Below are positions 13,001 to 23,353 of a stretch of DNA of 29,953 bases, one piece after another (the first letter of the stretch is position 1; each line of letters opens with the position of its first letter). A program made the translations under genes and the position numbers. This DNA is from Pigoraptor vietnamica (taxonomy: Eukaryota; Opisthokonta; Filasterea). Below the pieces are notes generated by a model, which was not told the DNA's origin, did no database searches, and was given only the letters and a program-made list of their open reading frames with translations. The DNA lies in the NCBI GenBank assembly GCA_943704525.1, contig CALSCQ010001523.1, positions 1 through 29,953 on the forward strand. Reading direction: 5' to 3'.

Positions 13001-15669
13001 GACGATCTGTTCCGCGTCACGTACACGCGGCTTGCGCAGGGGATGTTGCAGGCCGACTACCCCCTGCTCGCGTTTCTTGTCGCCGGCATCCGGCTGCGCG
13101 GCACGCCCGACGAGCCCTCGGAGGCGGAACTGGCCCATCTGATGCGGGGGAGGGTGGCCAACGCCGCGACGCACGCGCCGGGTGACGGCGGCGCCGCGCC
13201 CGCATTTGTGCCTGCCGAGTGCATCCCGCAGCTGCGCGTGCTTTCGCGGCTGGCCCCGTTTGTGGGACTGGAGCGGCACATGCGCGAGGCCGAAAGCGAC
13301 TGGAAGGCGTTCTTTGCGGCAGCACACGCTGAGACATGCGTTCCCTTGTTTACGAATGGAGAGAAAGGTGGGGCGTTCGCGGTTGGAAGGGGTTGTGTTT
13401 TTTGTGTGTGCTTGTGCTTATCGGTTTTTGTGCAGGTCGCGACACGGCCATCAGTCTCTTCCGCAACGTGCTGGTGGTGCAGGCCTTGCGCCCTGACCGC
13501 ATCGTGGCGGCCGTCGGGCGGTTTACCGCCAGCGTGTTTGGGGCCGCCTTTTTCCGCGATGCTTCGTCTGTCCTCGACCTTGGCCGCGTCTCGTCGGAGG
13601 TGCGCGCACACACACCGATCATGTTGGCCTCTGTCACGGGTTTCGATGCTGGCGGTCGCGTCGTGGACCTGGCTGCAGCGCAGGGCGTGCGCCTCACTTC
13701 GGTCGCCATCGGGTCGGCCGAGGGGTTCGTGCAGGCGGACCGCGCAGTGGCCGCCGCCGCCAAGTCGGGCGAGTGGGTGCTGCTGCGGAACGTCCACCTT
13801 GCGCCGCAGTGGCTCGTGTCCCTTGAGAAGCGGCTGCATGCGCTCGGTTCGCCGCACCCGCAGTACCGCCTGTTTCTTACGGCGGAAATCATCCCCGCGC
13901 TGCCAGCGAGCGTGCTGCGCATGTGCCGCGTGCTCGTGTTTGAGCCGCCCCCGGGCATCCGGGCCAACCTCCTCCGCACGTACGCCTCGCTTTCACTCGA
14001 GGGCGCGAAGGCCCCGGCGGAGCGCTCCCGCGTGCACTTTGCGGTCGCGTGGCTGCATGCCGTGCTGCAGGAACGCCTCCGCTACGTCCCCATCGGATTC
14101 ACGAAGCGGTACGAGTTCGGCGAGGGCGATCTTCGGTCTGCGATTGTCATGGTTGATGCGTGGCTGGAGAGCTCTGCGCGGGGCCGCGCGAACCTCCCGC
14201 CGAATCAGATCCCGTGGGACGCCCTGTCGACGCTGCTGCAGCAGTCGATTTACGGCGGCCGCATCGACAACCCCTTTGATGCGCGCGTCCTGCGCTCGTT
14301 CCTCAACCGATTCTTCTCGGAGCGGATTTTCGATGCCGACTTTGAGCTCGTCCGTGGTCGCGACGTCATTTGCGCGCCCGAGGCGGTGCGTCCCGCGGAC
14401 TTTGTGCAGTGGGCCGAGTCCCTCGCGGACACGCAGACGCCCGAGTGGCTGGGCCTGCCGTCGAACGCCGAGACGGTCATGCTGGAGACTGCGGGTGTGT
14501 GTTGTGCCGCGCGACTGACTGCTGTTGCGTTCGCTGTCCCTGGCTCATGATGACGCGCGCCTCGCAGGCAACGTTCTTGTCGCCAAAATTCAGAAGATGC
14601 AGTCGCTAGCGGACGACGCGGACGAGGCGCCTGCGGCACACGAAGGCGAGGCCGCTGCGCGCGATGCCGACGGTCGCCCCGCGTGGATGCGCCACCTGTG
14701 CACCGACGCGGTGGGGTGGCTTGCCCTTCTCCCTCAGGTGGGCCTGGCGTGGTTGATGTGATTGGCGTGTGCGAACTGGTCATTAACGGGTGTTGCCGAG
14801 CAGTCGGTGCCCATCCTGCAACGCAGTGCCGCAAACATCAAGGACCCGCTCTTCCGCTTCTTCGAGCGTGAAGGGACTGTCGGCGCGGCACTCCTGGCAC
14901 GCGTGCGCGATGACCTGTCGCACACTGTGGACGCTTGCGAGGGCCGTCGCAAGCAGACGAACGATATGCGCCGCCTAATGGCCGAGCTCGTCAAAGGTGT
15001 GTCTCCGCTTGTGCACCAGTGTGTTTTATTTCCTCTGACGGCCCTGTGCCCCTGCAGGCACCATTCCCGCCGAGTGGCGCAAGTACCCCGTCCCGCGCGG
15101 ACTCACCGTCGGCGCCTGGATTGCGGACCTTGCTGCGCGCCTTGCGCAGCTCAGCCAGGTGGCCGCCGCCCCCGCGCTGTCCGCGGTGCCCGTGTGGGTC
15201 GGCGGGCTCTTCTTTCCCGAGGCCTTTGTCACGGCCACGCGCCAGAGCGTCGCGCAGGCCACCGGGAGGTCGCTCGAGGAGCTCGTGCTCGAACTGCACA
15301 TCGGCTGCACTGTCACCGGCGCATTCCCCGTCACAGGTGGGTCATTTGTTGTCGGATTTGTCAGCCGCAGTTGTCTCTTACGCACTTCCATCGCAAGGCC
15401 TGGACGTGGAAGGCGCGGCGTGGGACGGCCAGCACATCTCGCGCAGCGACGCGGGTGCCGCGCGCCTCCATGCGACATCCATTGCGTGGCGAACCGCGGA
15501 CCAGGCAGTGGGCGAAGGGCCGCATGCGTGCGCTCCCGTTTATCTGAACAGCACGCGTGCGAACCTTCTCTTCACTGTCGACCTCCCGCTCGGTCCGACA
15601 CTCGATGCCGACTCGTTCTACCAATGCGGTGTCGCAATCACGTGCTCCACGCTGAGGGGCGAGGTGTGA
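1036..15669 (+). CDS. DYNC1H1: Cytoplasmic dynein 1 heavy chain
   Basis: Motor subunit of cytoplasmic dynein 1, which hydrolyses ATP to walk to microtubule minus ends. Exons: 1036-1285, 1352-1612, 1695-1819, 1888-2004, 2135-3121, 3201-5134, 5207-5540, 5615-13367, 13436-14494, 14568-14737, 14804-14996, 15058-15336, 15398-15669. The join is in frame and gives 4577 aa, against about 4650 in human. The N-terminal tail contains [19 protein letters not shown] and [20 protein letters not shown], as in the cytoplasmic-1 class. P-loops are at AAA1 GPAGTGKT (residue 1885), AAA2 GPSGTGKT (2183), AAA3 GPPGSGKT (2537) and AAA4 GASGAGKT (2879). Walker B is CFDEFNRL (about 1937) in AAA1 and FCDEINLP in AAA3. 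The coiled-coil stalk and microtubule-binding domain lie at about residues 3150-3440. 1036 is the first in-frame ATG. The last intron ends in AAG rather than CAG. Confidence 0.98.
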
Positions 15670-15693
15670 TGAGCCGCTGCCGCGTGGCTCGCA

Positions 15694-16587
15694 TCAGACG
15701 AGTAAAGGGCTGTACTCGCGAGTCTCGAGCTTGAGTTCGGCAGCGGTTGCCGCAAGTTTTGTTCGAAATTCGTCCGAGACCGAACGTTCCAGCGTGACCT
15801 CACGAAAGACAGCGCTTGTGCCCGTCTGCTCAAACCCCATTCGCGCAAACATGCGCTGGCTGCGCTCATTGTCAAAGCCGATCTTGGCCACGAAACGCGT
15901 CACCTTGAGCTCCGTCACACCTGCGCAGCGACGGTGGACGTGAGACTATCAGTCAGTCGGAGGACACAGCCACTGGCCCATACCATAGCACATCATGGCC
16001 AGGGCCGCCTCGCGCCCAAGCCCCTGACCTCGGGCGCTCGCTTCTGCGATTAAAATAGGGGTCATTGCCGCCGAAATTTAAACACCCGCTATTGTTGAGC
16101 CACGCACCCGCCACCATGATCTCAACCTCGGCCGCCCGCGGGTCGTCGCCGTCGTTGAAGAACAAATTGACGTCCCCAACCATTGCGGTCGTTTCAACGT
16201 CTTCCGATAGTGCTGCGCCGTAGCACAGTCGTTATTCGTGTTTCTTGGCAAGGCTGCGCTTCGACTCGCTCACCATTCTCCGAAATGCCTCTAAGCCGAT
16301 CGCGAGACAAGACTATGAAAGTGCATTCTGCAAGAGAACGCAAGTGTCATTATTTGCGTACCATTATTCATGTGCACAACAATCTGGAGAAATAACTCAC
16401 TGTCGTCGTCACAGAGCCATCGCTGTTGCATATCGTACTCTTCCTCAAGAGTCAACGGCTCTGAAGCAGTCAGCTCTTGGAGTTCTTCCGATTGCATCCA
16501 CGAATGGTATTTGGGAACATGGTGCCTCTTGTAAGGCACGAGCACCACATGCTCACACCAGAGCGCGATCGCGCTGTTGATTTTCAT
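15694..16587 (-). CDS. NAT9: N-acetyltransferase 9 (GNAT family)
   Basis: GNAT-fold acetyl-CoA-dependent acetyltransferase. The Drosophila protein has been reported to bind and stabilise microtubules; the substrate is not evident from sequence. Exons from the 5' end: 16587-16401, 16327-16274, 16212-16108, 16043-15984, 15920-15694. The product is 210 aa, against 207 in human. The N-terminus carries HVVLVPYKRHHVPKYHSWM and SEELQELTASEPLTLEEEY, the NAT9 signature; then come KCTFIVL, MVGDVNLFF and the acetyl-CoA loop ARGQGLGREA, and finally TRFVAKIGFDN and MFARMGFEQTGTSAVF. All four introns are phase 1, so internal exons of 54, 105 and 60 nt can each be skipped without changing frame. The gene is convergent with dynein, with 24 bp between stop codons. 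The start is chosen because it matches the human N-terminus in length. Confidence 0.95.
15701..15706 (+). terminator. Possible dynein poly(A) signal AGTAAA
   Basis: AGTAAA, a known variant of AATAAA, lies 32 bp after the dynein stop codon. It sits inside the last coding exon of NAT9 on the other strand. If it is used, the two 3' ends overlap as antisense transcripts. The evidence is only the hexamer and its position. Confidence 0.3.
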
Positions 16588-16745
16588 GTTCCAAGAGGGA
16601 GGGTGTGCGGTGCGTGCGTCGTGTGAATGAATATATGGTGAACAGGGAGTACCCTCTATGTTGAATGTCGGAAAACGAAACCGACCCGACCACAGACGCA
16701 CACACGCACACACACGCCTCACAGTCTCTTTTACTCATCTCTCAC

Positions 16746-16746
<1 letters not shown>

Positions 16747-16842
<96 letters not shown>

Positions 16843-17209
16843 TACACCAATACACACACACACACACATGCACTCTTTAAAGACACTCACACACATACAC
16901 CCACACACACACAACACACATACACATTCACAAACACACATGCGCGCACATATATGCACACACATACACACACACACATGCACTCTTTAAAGACACTCAC
17001 ACACATACACCCACACAAACACAACACACATACACATTCACAAACACACATGCGCGCACATATATGCACATCACACGCACACACATTACACACACATGCA
17101 TACACGTGACGCACACATAGACGCACACCGCGCGCGCCGCGCATATATGTAACACACACAACCGACAAACCACACGCGCGCATACACATAACACACACGT
17201 GCGCGCGCA

Positions 17210-17271
<62 letters not shown>

Positions 17272-17280
17272 TACACACAC
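16747..17280. repeat. Compound (CA)n microsatellite
   Basis: Long CA array, perfect over much of 16747-16840 and again at about 17211-17270. The middle part mixes CACA with TACA, GCGC and ATAT steps. Alternating purine-pyrimidine DNA of this length is prone to Z-DNA formation and length change. Confidence 0.95.
16861..17070. repeat. 110-bp period tandem duplication inside the CA array
   Basis: Bases 16861-16960 recur at 16971-17070 with a single difference (c at 16908, a at 17018). Each copy contains the non-repetitive marker TGCACTCTTTAAAGACACTC, so this is a true segmental duplication and not chance similarity of CA repeats. The near identity suggests a recent event. Confidence 0.93.
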
Positions 17281-17877
17281 TGACTACACACAAATGTTAG
17301 ATACACACGTAATAATAAACACATAGATTCACAGATTCACATACTAATTGTTGTGCGATACTTTATATTGCGGGTCTAACAATAAATATTTGAATTGTCA
17401 TTTACATTGATATATATATGGTAGATAGATGAAGATGGTGGTCAATCTAAATTTGCGCCAACATGTATGTGTGTGTGTCTTTCAATCAAAACGCACCACG
17501 CACGCAAAAGTACGCGCACGCAGCAAATGCACAACTTCAAGCATACTTTTACACACACTGCAACACACACATGATACACACGCATTGTATAGACCATGCA
17601 AGTGGAGACAATTTCGAATACGATTTTTAAAAAAAAAGGCCTGACACTCGCTCGGGACACGCTGGTTTCACACCGATGAGCTGTGCCTAATATTGGGGTC
17701 ACGACATACATTCACCATTCATACAGTGCCGTGTATGCATTTTTTAATGTGTGTCTGCGGCCATACAGGTAATATTATTTTCTAATTCAAGCTCGTTGGT
17801 TACGGCGTGTTTGGAAGCCAAGCACTATATATTAGACAAACACGCACAGTATAGTATATTACTGCATGACGAGGGCA

Positions 17878-18076
17878 CACACACAACATGCGTAAGTGGC
17901 TACATCATATACACACATATACACGCTTGTACACTTCACACACATACACACACACACCACACACATACACACATGCGCACACAACAAACACACTTCTCAT
18001 ACACACACACACTTATCACATTCATGAGCACATACATACACGCACAGGTGCATGGCAGTACACCTACACACACACG

Positions 18077-18152
<76 letters not shown>
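17878..18152. repeat. (CA)n followed by (TA)n microsatellite
   Basis: Imperfect CA repeats become a perfect (CA)n at about 18082-18130 and then (TA)11 at 18130-18152. The TA block ends about 230 bp before the start codon of the TPR gene. Confidence 0.94.
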
Positions 18153-18241
18153 CTCGCCGAAAGGACACACACACACTTAGCGCACGCAGACACATTCTCC
18201 CAGCAAGCAGCCACAGTCACTCCTCACGTTACAACAAATTC

Positions 18242-18253
18242 AGTGACGTCACT
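18242..18253. promoter_or_regulatory. CRE/bZIP palindrome AGTGACGTCACT
   Basis: A perfect 12-bp palindrome containing the full CRE core TGACGTCA, 131 bp before the start codon of the TPR gene. CREB/ATF-type bZIP factors bind this core in other eukaryotes. Its use here is inferred. Confidence 0.5.
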
Positions 18254-18263
18254 TGACTAAGTG

Positions 18264-18277
18264 ATTCCCTTAGCAAC
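18264..18277 (+). promoter_or_regulatory. RFX X-box-like site
   Basis: ATTCCCTTAGCAAC matches the RFX X-box consensus GTTNCCATRGNAAC at 12 of 14 positions, including an intact right half site AGCAAC. It lies 107 bp before the start codon, a usual place for X-boxes of ciliary genes in animals. The left half site is weaker. Confidence 0.4.
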
Positions 18278-18335
18278 TGGCAGAAGGCCAACAAGATCAA
18301 ATTCAAGCAACCGAAAGGTGCAGAGACTGCGAACA

Positions 18336-18370
18336 GAGGTCACCGGCGGAGGTCACCGGCGGAGGTCAGG
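18336..18370 (+). repeat. 13-bp tandem repeat in the TPR gene leader
   Basis: GAGGTCACCGGCG occurs at 18336-18348 and 18349-18361, followed by a partial copy GAGGTCAGG at 18362-18370. It ends 14 bp before the start codon. It may lie in the 5' leader; no function is evident. Confidence 0.85.
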
Positions 18371-18384
18371 TTATCGTCGCTGAA

Positions 18385-19085
18385 ATGGCTTTCAGCATTG
18401 ACTATAATGACGTGGAATCCTTCAAGACACACTTTTCGGTCGATGAGGTGCGATTTTGCGTGGCGCACACATTTCGCCTTCCTTCCGCAATTTCTCACCA
18501 TTCCATTCTCTCTGTCAGGTGTCGATGTGGTTTCGGAAGAAGTTGAATCGCGCCCCAGAGATATACGACATCTACAGCGTGGGTGGCAGGCAACTGGTTG
18601 GCAGGCAGCATTGCACCCGCTCACAATCGGTCGCAGGTCGCCAAGGAATTCTACGGCCTCGGTTCTTACGAACGGGCGAAGCTGTGCCTTGAGCTATACG
18701 TAAGTGCTCGCGACACTGCTACACTCCTTCGCCACTTCATTGTTGTGTCCGTCTTAGTCGGGGACTTTGGATGCGCGTCTTACGAGTGTTGCCGCAGGCG
18801 TCAATGCCAGGCGCCCTTCTGCCTGGCCACCATCTCCTCGGCTACTGCTATCTCATGCTCAATCAGCTGGGGCCCGCCCTTCAGTGCTTCAAGAAGTGTG
18901 TGCGAGGTGAGCCCGACACCCTGTGCGCGTGTGCGGGCGACCGTCTGACGGTGCGGCTGTGTGCAGAGGGGTACCACGAGGACTGGCAGCTTGTGGTGGA
19001 GCTCGAAATGGAGGCCGAGGAGGCTCGTCGGCAAATTGCGCTCGCGCGGCATGTCGACAGCAGCGAGCCGGCGGACCCACTCTAA
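18385..19085 (+). CDS. Small TPR-like protein, unidentified
   Basis: Five exons, 18385-18447, 18519-18578, 18637-18699, 18798-18906 and 18967-19085, join in frame to give 137 aa. All introns are GT..AG, 58-98 nt. Two helical hairpins with tetratricopeptide spacing are visible: one around AKEFYGLGSYERAKLCLELY (about residues 43-62) and one around LLGYCYLMLNQLGPALQCF (about 74-92), which suggests a protein-binding scaffold. A charged helix, ELEMEAEEARRQIALAR, ends the protein. There is no signal peptide or membrane segment. I do not recognise the family. The X-box-like site upstream and the neighbour CEP104 hint at a ciliary role, but that is inference. The gene is convergent with CEP104, with 107 bp between stop codons. 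Several open frames overlap this region, so RNA support would be valuable for exon 2. Confidence 0.75.
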
Positions 19086-19192
19086 GCAGTACGCAAGGCT
19101 CTTTCTCCTTCGCACGCCGGGCGCAGTGCATACATTCAAGACGACGCGCCGCACGCAACCGAAACTGCGCCCCTTGTGACCCCCGCCCTGGC

Positions 19193-22100
19193 TCACTTGA
19201 CAGTCACGGTCGTGGAACGCCCGCGCTGGCCCGGCAGCGGAATCTTGCTCTTTGCAGCCGGCGGCCCCTGGCGCGCACCGCTTGGCGCCGGCCGTTGCGC
19301 AGGCCCCTTCTTGCGCGCCTCTGCCGCCGACGCCGTGCCCTCGCGGCGGGCGCGTTTGCTCTCTGGGCACGGGTCGGGGCCCATGAGGTGCCTGCGCCAG
19401 CCAGCCTCCCCCGGCGGAATGTTGTCGTGGCACAGCGGGCATCGGTTGGCCGCCGACGCCGGCTGCGCGACTGCGTGGACGAGGGCGGTGGATGGAGGGC
19501 AATTAAAACATGTCCCGCAGCTCTGCGGTGCAGCACCAACCCACCGTGGCAGTGCTTGGCCTTGACGTGCGCTTCGTATTCTGCGCGCGGAATGGCCTCC
19601 TGGCACCGCTTGCACTGGCGCATTTCCCCGCGGCGCTCGCACTCGTTCAAGTGGTGGTCGCGCAGCACAGAGACCTCCACAATCTGCAACAGGCACGCGA
19701 CAATGAGCCGCGGGTGAGCAAGGCGGTGCCAGGGCAGCTTGGAGGCGGTGTGCACAGGGACCACGCGCACGGGGGACACCGCACCTGCTTGCAGAGGGCG
19801 CACTGTGTGAGCATGGGGCACGACTTCCAGTAGTGCACGTCAAGGGCATCCTCGGTGAACGAGTCGTCGTGCTCTCCACAGAAGATGCACGTCCTGTGCG
19901 GCGCCGTGTAAGACAATGCATGGCAATGCAAATAGGGCGCACTGTGTGCGTGCGTGGTGGTGTGCGTGTCTGCGTGGCGCGCGCTATTCGCGTATGTGCA
20001 ATTGAGTGGATAAGCAGCCATTATGCCATACGCACTTCTCCATCGCCGGTCCCCGGTTCCCTGCGAACGCCACATCGTATCGCCACATCAATACTTTGAA
20101 CCCGCGCAATTTCGCGTTTGTCTATGTCTTTGTCTGGACAACATGCCCACAGCGCATTGTAGTCTGTTACTCACCGCGCGTGCTCGACACGGACGATCGC
20201 CCGCTGGCCGCCGCCTTGGCCTTCGCCGCGGGGCGCCGCACGTTCGTTGACGATGCCGCGCTCGCGCGCCCGTCATCCTCCGCGTCCTCGTCAGAGTACG
20301 CGCTGCTGCGGCTACTCGCACCACTGCGCACACTCGCCGTGCGACTCCGCGCCCGCGCAGCCGCCGCAGCCGCCACAATCGCAGCCTTTGACGGCGCGAC
20401 CGCAGCGGCCGCGCGGGATCCCCCGGATGGTGCCTTCGCGCCCGGTGCCTTTCCCGCTGGCTTCGCGGGAAGCGCCTTGCCTTTGAACGACGCACTCGGA
20501 GTCGAGTCTGGCTCCGACTCCTCGTTGATAGCTGCACCGCAACACACACAACATGTGTCAGCGCACGGCACGCGCATCCGCACTGCACCCTCTGCGCGTC
20601 CGCGGTGCCCCGTGTGCAGACTCACCCTCCACGTTGGGCTTCTTGGCCGCCGCGCCGCCTTTCCCAGAGGCCGCAAGCGCCGCCAGCTGCCGCAGCTCGG
20701 CCAGCTGCTCCTGTAGCTTGCGTACCGTCTCCTCCTTCTCCTTCTCGGGGTCCTTCTTCGCGGCGACCTTCTTCGTCCGCTTCGGCCGCCCATCGATCGC
20801 GTCAAAGCCCTCGTTCAGCACTTCGAGCAGCTGCGGCCGAATGCCCTTCAGGTGGCCCTCAATGGTCGGCCCGCACACGCGGTACATGGCCAATACAGCT
20901 TTCACCGCAGCGTCGCGCACTTCGCCGCTCGCGTGCCCCAGCATCGTGCGCAGAGACTTCATCGCCTCCGCCACCGACAGCCCCGCGTCCTCGTCCAGGC
21001 CACCCTCCAGCAGCTTTTCCAGCGCCTCCAGCTTGCCCCGCAGAATACGCGCCGCCAGCGGCTTCTTCGCATTGCCTATGAGGTTCGCCACTACCACCGG
21101 CTTCAGCGCAGGCCGCGACGCGAGTTGCACGACGGCCTCAAGCGCTGCATCGCGCGTGCGCGGCGTGATGTCGCCCGTGCGCAGAATGAGGAGCGGCAGC
21201 ATGCGGTCCGCGCCCGCGCTCAGCTCGGCCTTGGACGCACGAGGATCGCTCGTCAGCGCCGCGAGCAGCTCGAGCGCCTTGAGAAACACGTGCGCAATCT
21301 TGTCGCCCATCCCGCGCACGCACAGGCTAATGGCCGCGCGGAACACGGCGCCGCGGTCCATCGTTTCGGTATGGTCCGGGTCGCGCATCTCTGCAATGGC
21401 CTTCTCAAATGCGCGCTCGCGATGCGCCCACACCTTCGAGTGCGCAAGGGCGGCAAGGTCCTTGCCGAAAATCTCCACAATGTCGGCCATTTCGCGCAGC
21501 TGCTTCTCCGTGAGCTCCTCCGGTGCTTCCGATGCGCCCGTGCGTGTGCTGCCGTCTGCGAGCGCCCACATGTACAAGATCACACACTGAGACGCACAAA
21601 GGGCCGCTGCGACAGCGGCACCCACCTTCGTCCTCCGCAGCCCCCGCGCGCGGCCCCCGCGGGGACACGGCCGCATCCCTCGACTTCTTGGGCAGCGGAC
21701 GCTCGTCGTTCGGATCCTGCCGCCCCTTCGTCGGCTTGGGAGACGCCCGCGGCGACGCCTTCGCCCCCTCGCCCCCTGATTTCCGGAGCAGGCGCGGGGA
21801 CGGCGGCGCCCGGGGAGGGGACGTCGCCGCCTCCCCCTCGCCGTCTGCCGCGCTGCGACGGTCCACGGAGCCTCTCGGATCCTCGTCGAGCGCCGCTCCC
21901 GGGCCGCGGCGCACATTCAGCGGCCGCTCGTCGTTTGGGTCCGATCGACGCACGGGCTGCGCGCTCTCCGCAAGTTCAGGCACGGCCACCCGCGACGAAG
22001 TGGTCGTGGCAGGCACGTCGTGTTGGAGCCGAGGCACATGATGCACAGGCGCAGGCCCCTCAGATCCAGGCGGCGCGTGTCCGGACCCAATAGCTGACGC

Positions 22101-23353
22101 CGCCCCGGACGCCGACACCATGTGACGCAGCTCGGCCTCAGGCGCCCTCTGCGGGCAGCGCATGTCGTCAGGGACGCCTAACATTCCCACATGTGCGTGT
22201 GGGTGGGTGAGCGTGGGTGTGGGTTTGGGTGCGTGTGCGTGTGGCTGCGCTGTGTGTGCGTGTGTGTGTGTTTGTGGGGTCGGTAGCCACGCACCAGCTT
22301 TCCATGCGGGCCGATGCCAAGGTGGGCGTACAGTTTGGCGCGCACATCGTCCGCATTGTGCTTGATGCGCATCGCAAGGTCGTAGTCCTCCGCCGCCACG
22401 GCCTGCTTCTTGCGCACCTGCAGCCTCGCGCTCAGCACCCAATCCACTGCACCCGGCCCCCCCGGCGCATTCCACGCACCTCCAGCTTGCCGAGCTCTTC
22501 GCCGGCGCGGTGGAGAATGTCAATGACGCCCTTCAGACGCTTGGCCTCGTCGTAGCGCTCCTGCGCGACGCACTCCTCCTTGCTCCGGCTCAGGTTCCGG
22601 ATGAGCTCGGCAATTTCGTGGTCTTGGTACATGTCTGCGCGGCCACGTGTGTTAGAGGTCGCCCAGGCACCGCAACACAGACGCCGCACACGCACCGAAT
22701 GTGATGTCCTCTGTCGTGGGAATGTGGTCATTCCGGTTGATAGTGCCAAATAGCACGGGGTCCACGTTCGCCGGCGCCTGCCCCAACGCAGACAGCACGT
22801 TCGCAACCGCCACGTCGGCGGTCGTCCGCGTGTGCAGGTTCCCGCGCACGCCGCCGTGGCCGCCGTGCACCGCGCCGCCCGCCTCGAGGGGCGCCGGCTC
22901 GCCTATCACATTGATGGCGACGATGCCGACCTGGTTGTAGAGGTTGAGGCGGTTGATGTGGTTCTTGTGCACGACGAGCTTGATAAAGTGCCCCGTCGCG
23001 TCAATGTGCACCGACTTGAGCTCGCGCGCCTTGTACTCGGACTGCTCGTTCGAAGAGAACGACACGTGACCGAGGCGGAGAAAGCGGCTCGCCGCCGGCT
23101 GAGGTGCCAGGCCATCGCCCGTCCCAATGTGCAGCTCTACGCGCGACGGTATTTTGTGCTGGTGCGCGAGAATTTGGATCTTGCGGACGCGGCTGTGCTC
23201 GGCGAGCTGCAGCACAAGCGCCTGCGGGAAGGGGCAGAACCGCTGGCTCTGCCAACCGCGCACCAGGGGCCCGTGGACCTCGAGCTCCGTCGCCGGGTGC
23301 TCGTCGTCCGCCCCAGTGCAGTGCACCACCGCAAACTTAATCTTGTGTGGCAT
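19193..23353 (-). CDS. CEP104: Centrosomal protein of 104 kDa (ciliary tip protein)
   Basis: Centriole and ciliary-tip protein that binds tubulin through a TOG domain and, in animals, meets CP110, NEK1 and EB1; the Chlamydomonas homologue is FAP256. Exons from the 5' end: 23353-22696, 22634-22480, 22417-22295, 22148-21626, 21555-20626, 20531-20175, 20060-20036, 19893-19785, 19683-19545, 19470-19193. The product is 1098 aa, against about 925 in human. Residues 1-160 form the jelly-roll (MPHKIKF, LAHQHKIPSRVE, ARELKSVHIDATGHFIKL, NLYNQVGIVAINVIGEP). A helical coil follows (DMYQDHEIAELIRNLSRSK, AAEDYDLAMRIKHN), then a Pro/Ser/Arg-rich linker with two DPNDERPL motifs. The TOG domain is at about 500-750. 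The zinc-finger array is CIFCGEHDDSFTEDALDVHY, CALCKQ, CKRCQEAIP, CPLCHDNIPPGE. 23353 is chosen because MPHKI matches human; in-frame ATGs lie at 23392 and 23413. Confidence 0.95.
20036..20060 (-). other. CEP104: Predicted 25-nt microexon of CEP104
   Basis: Exon 6 ends in phase 1 at 20175 (strong donor GTGAGT), while the zinc-finger exon beginning at 19893 needs phase 2, so a direct join breaks the frame. A 25-nt segment at 20060-20036 has a TTCGCAG acceptor before it and GTGCGTATGG after it, and it restores the frame, adding about GNRGPAMEK before TCIFCGE. This rests on frame and splice sites only. A non-standard donor in exon 6 is the alternative. Confidence 0.6.
22190..22276. repeat. Imperfect GT/CA repeat in CEP104 intron 3
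   Basis: GT-rich array inside the intron 22149-22294. It shows why this intron (146 nt) is about twice the usual length. The exon on its 3' side starts at 22148, set by frame and by RAPEAELRHM, which resembles the human DAELMRR region. Confidence 0.85.

Larger units (their letters stand above)
16588..18241. other. Intergenic region dominated by CA repeats
   Basis: About 1.65 kb between NAT9 and the TPR gene, which diverge from here. No coding exon or RNA gene was recognised. It holds two CA-rich blocks (about 16680-17280 and 17878-18152) around an A+T-rich, non-repetitive stretch (17281-17877) with an A9 run near 17630. The Thr/His- and Cys/Val-rich open frames are products of the repeats. 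Confidence 0.8.

Noticed and set aside
16658-17280. Thr/His-rich and Cys/Val-rich open frames on both strands
   Set aside because: They are translations of the (CA)n repeat and contain no gene-like sequence.
22149-22177. Acceptor at 22178 for CEP104 exon 4
   Set aside because: It gives the wrong frame. The CAG ending at 22149 keeps the frame with RAPEAELRHM and the DERPL motifs.
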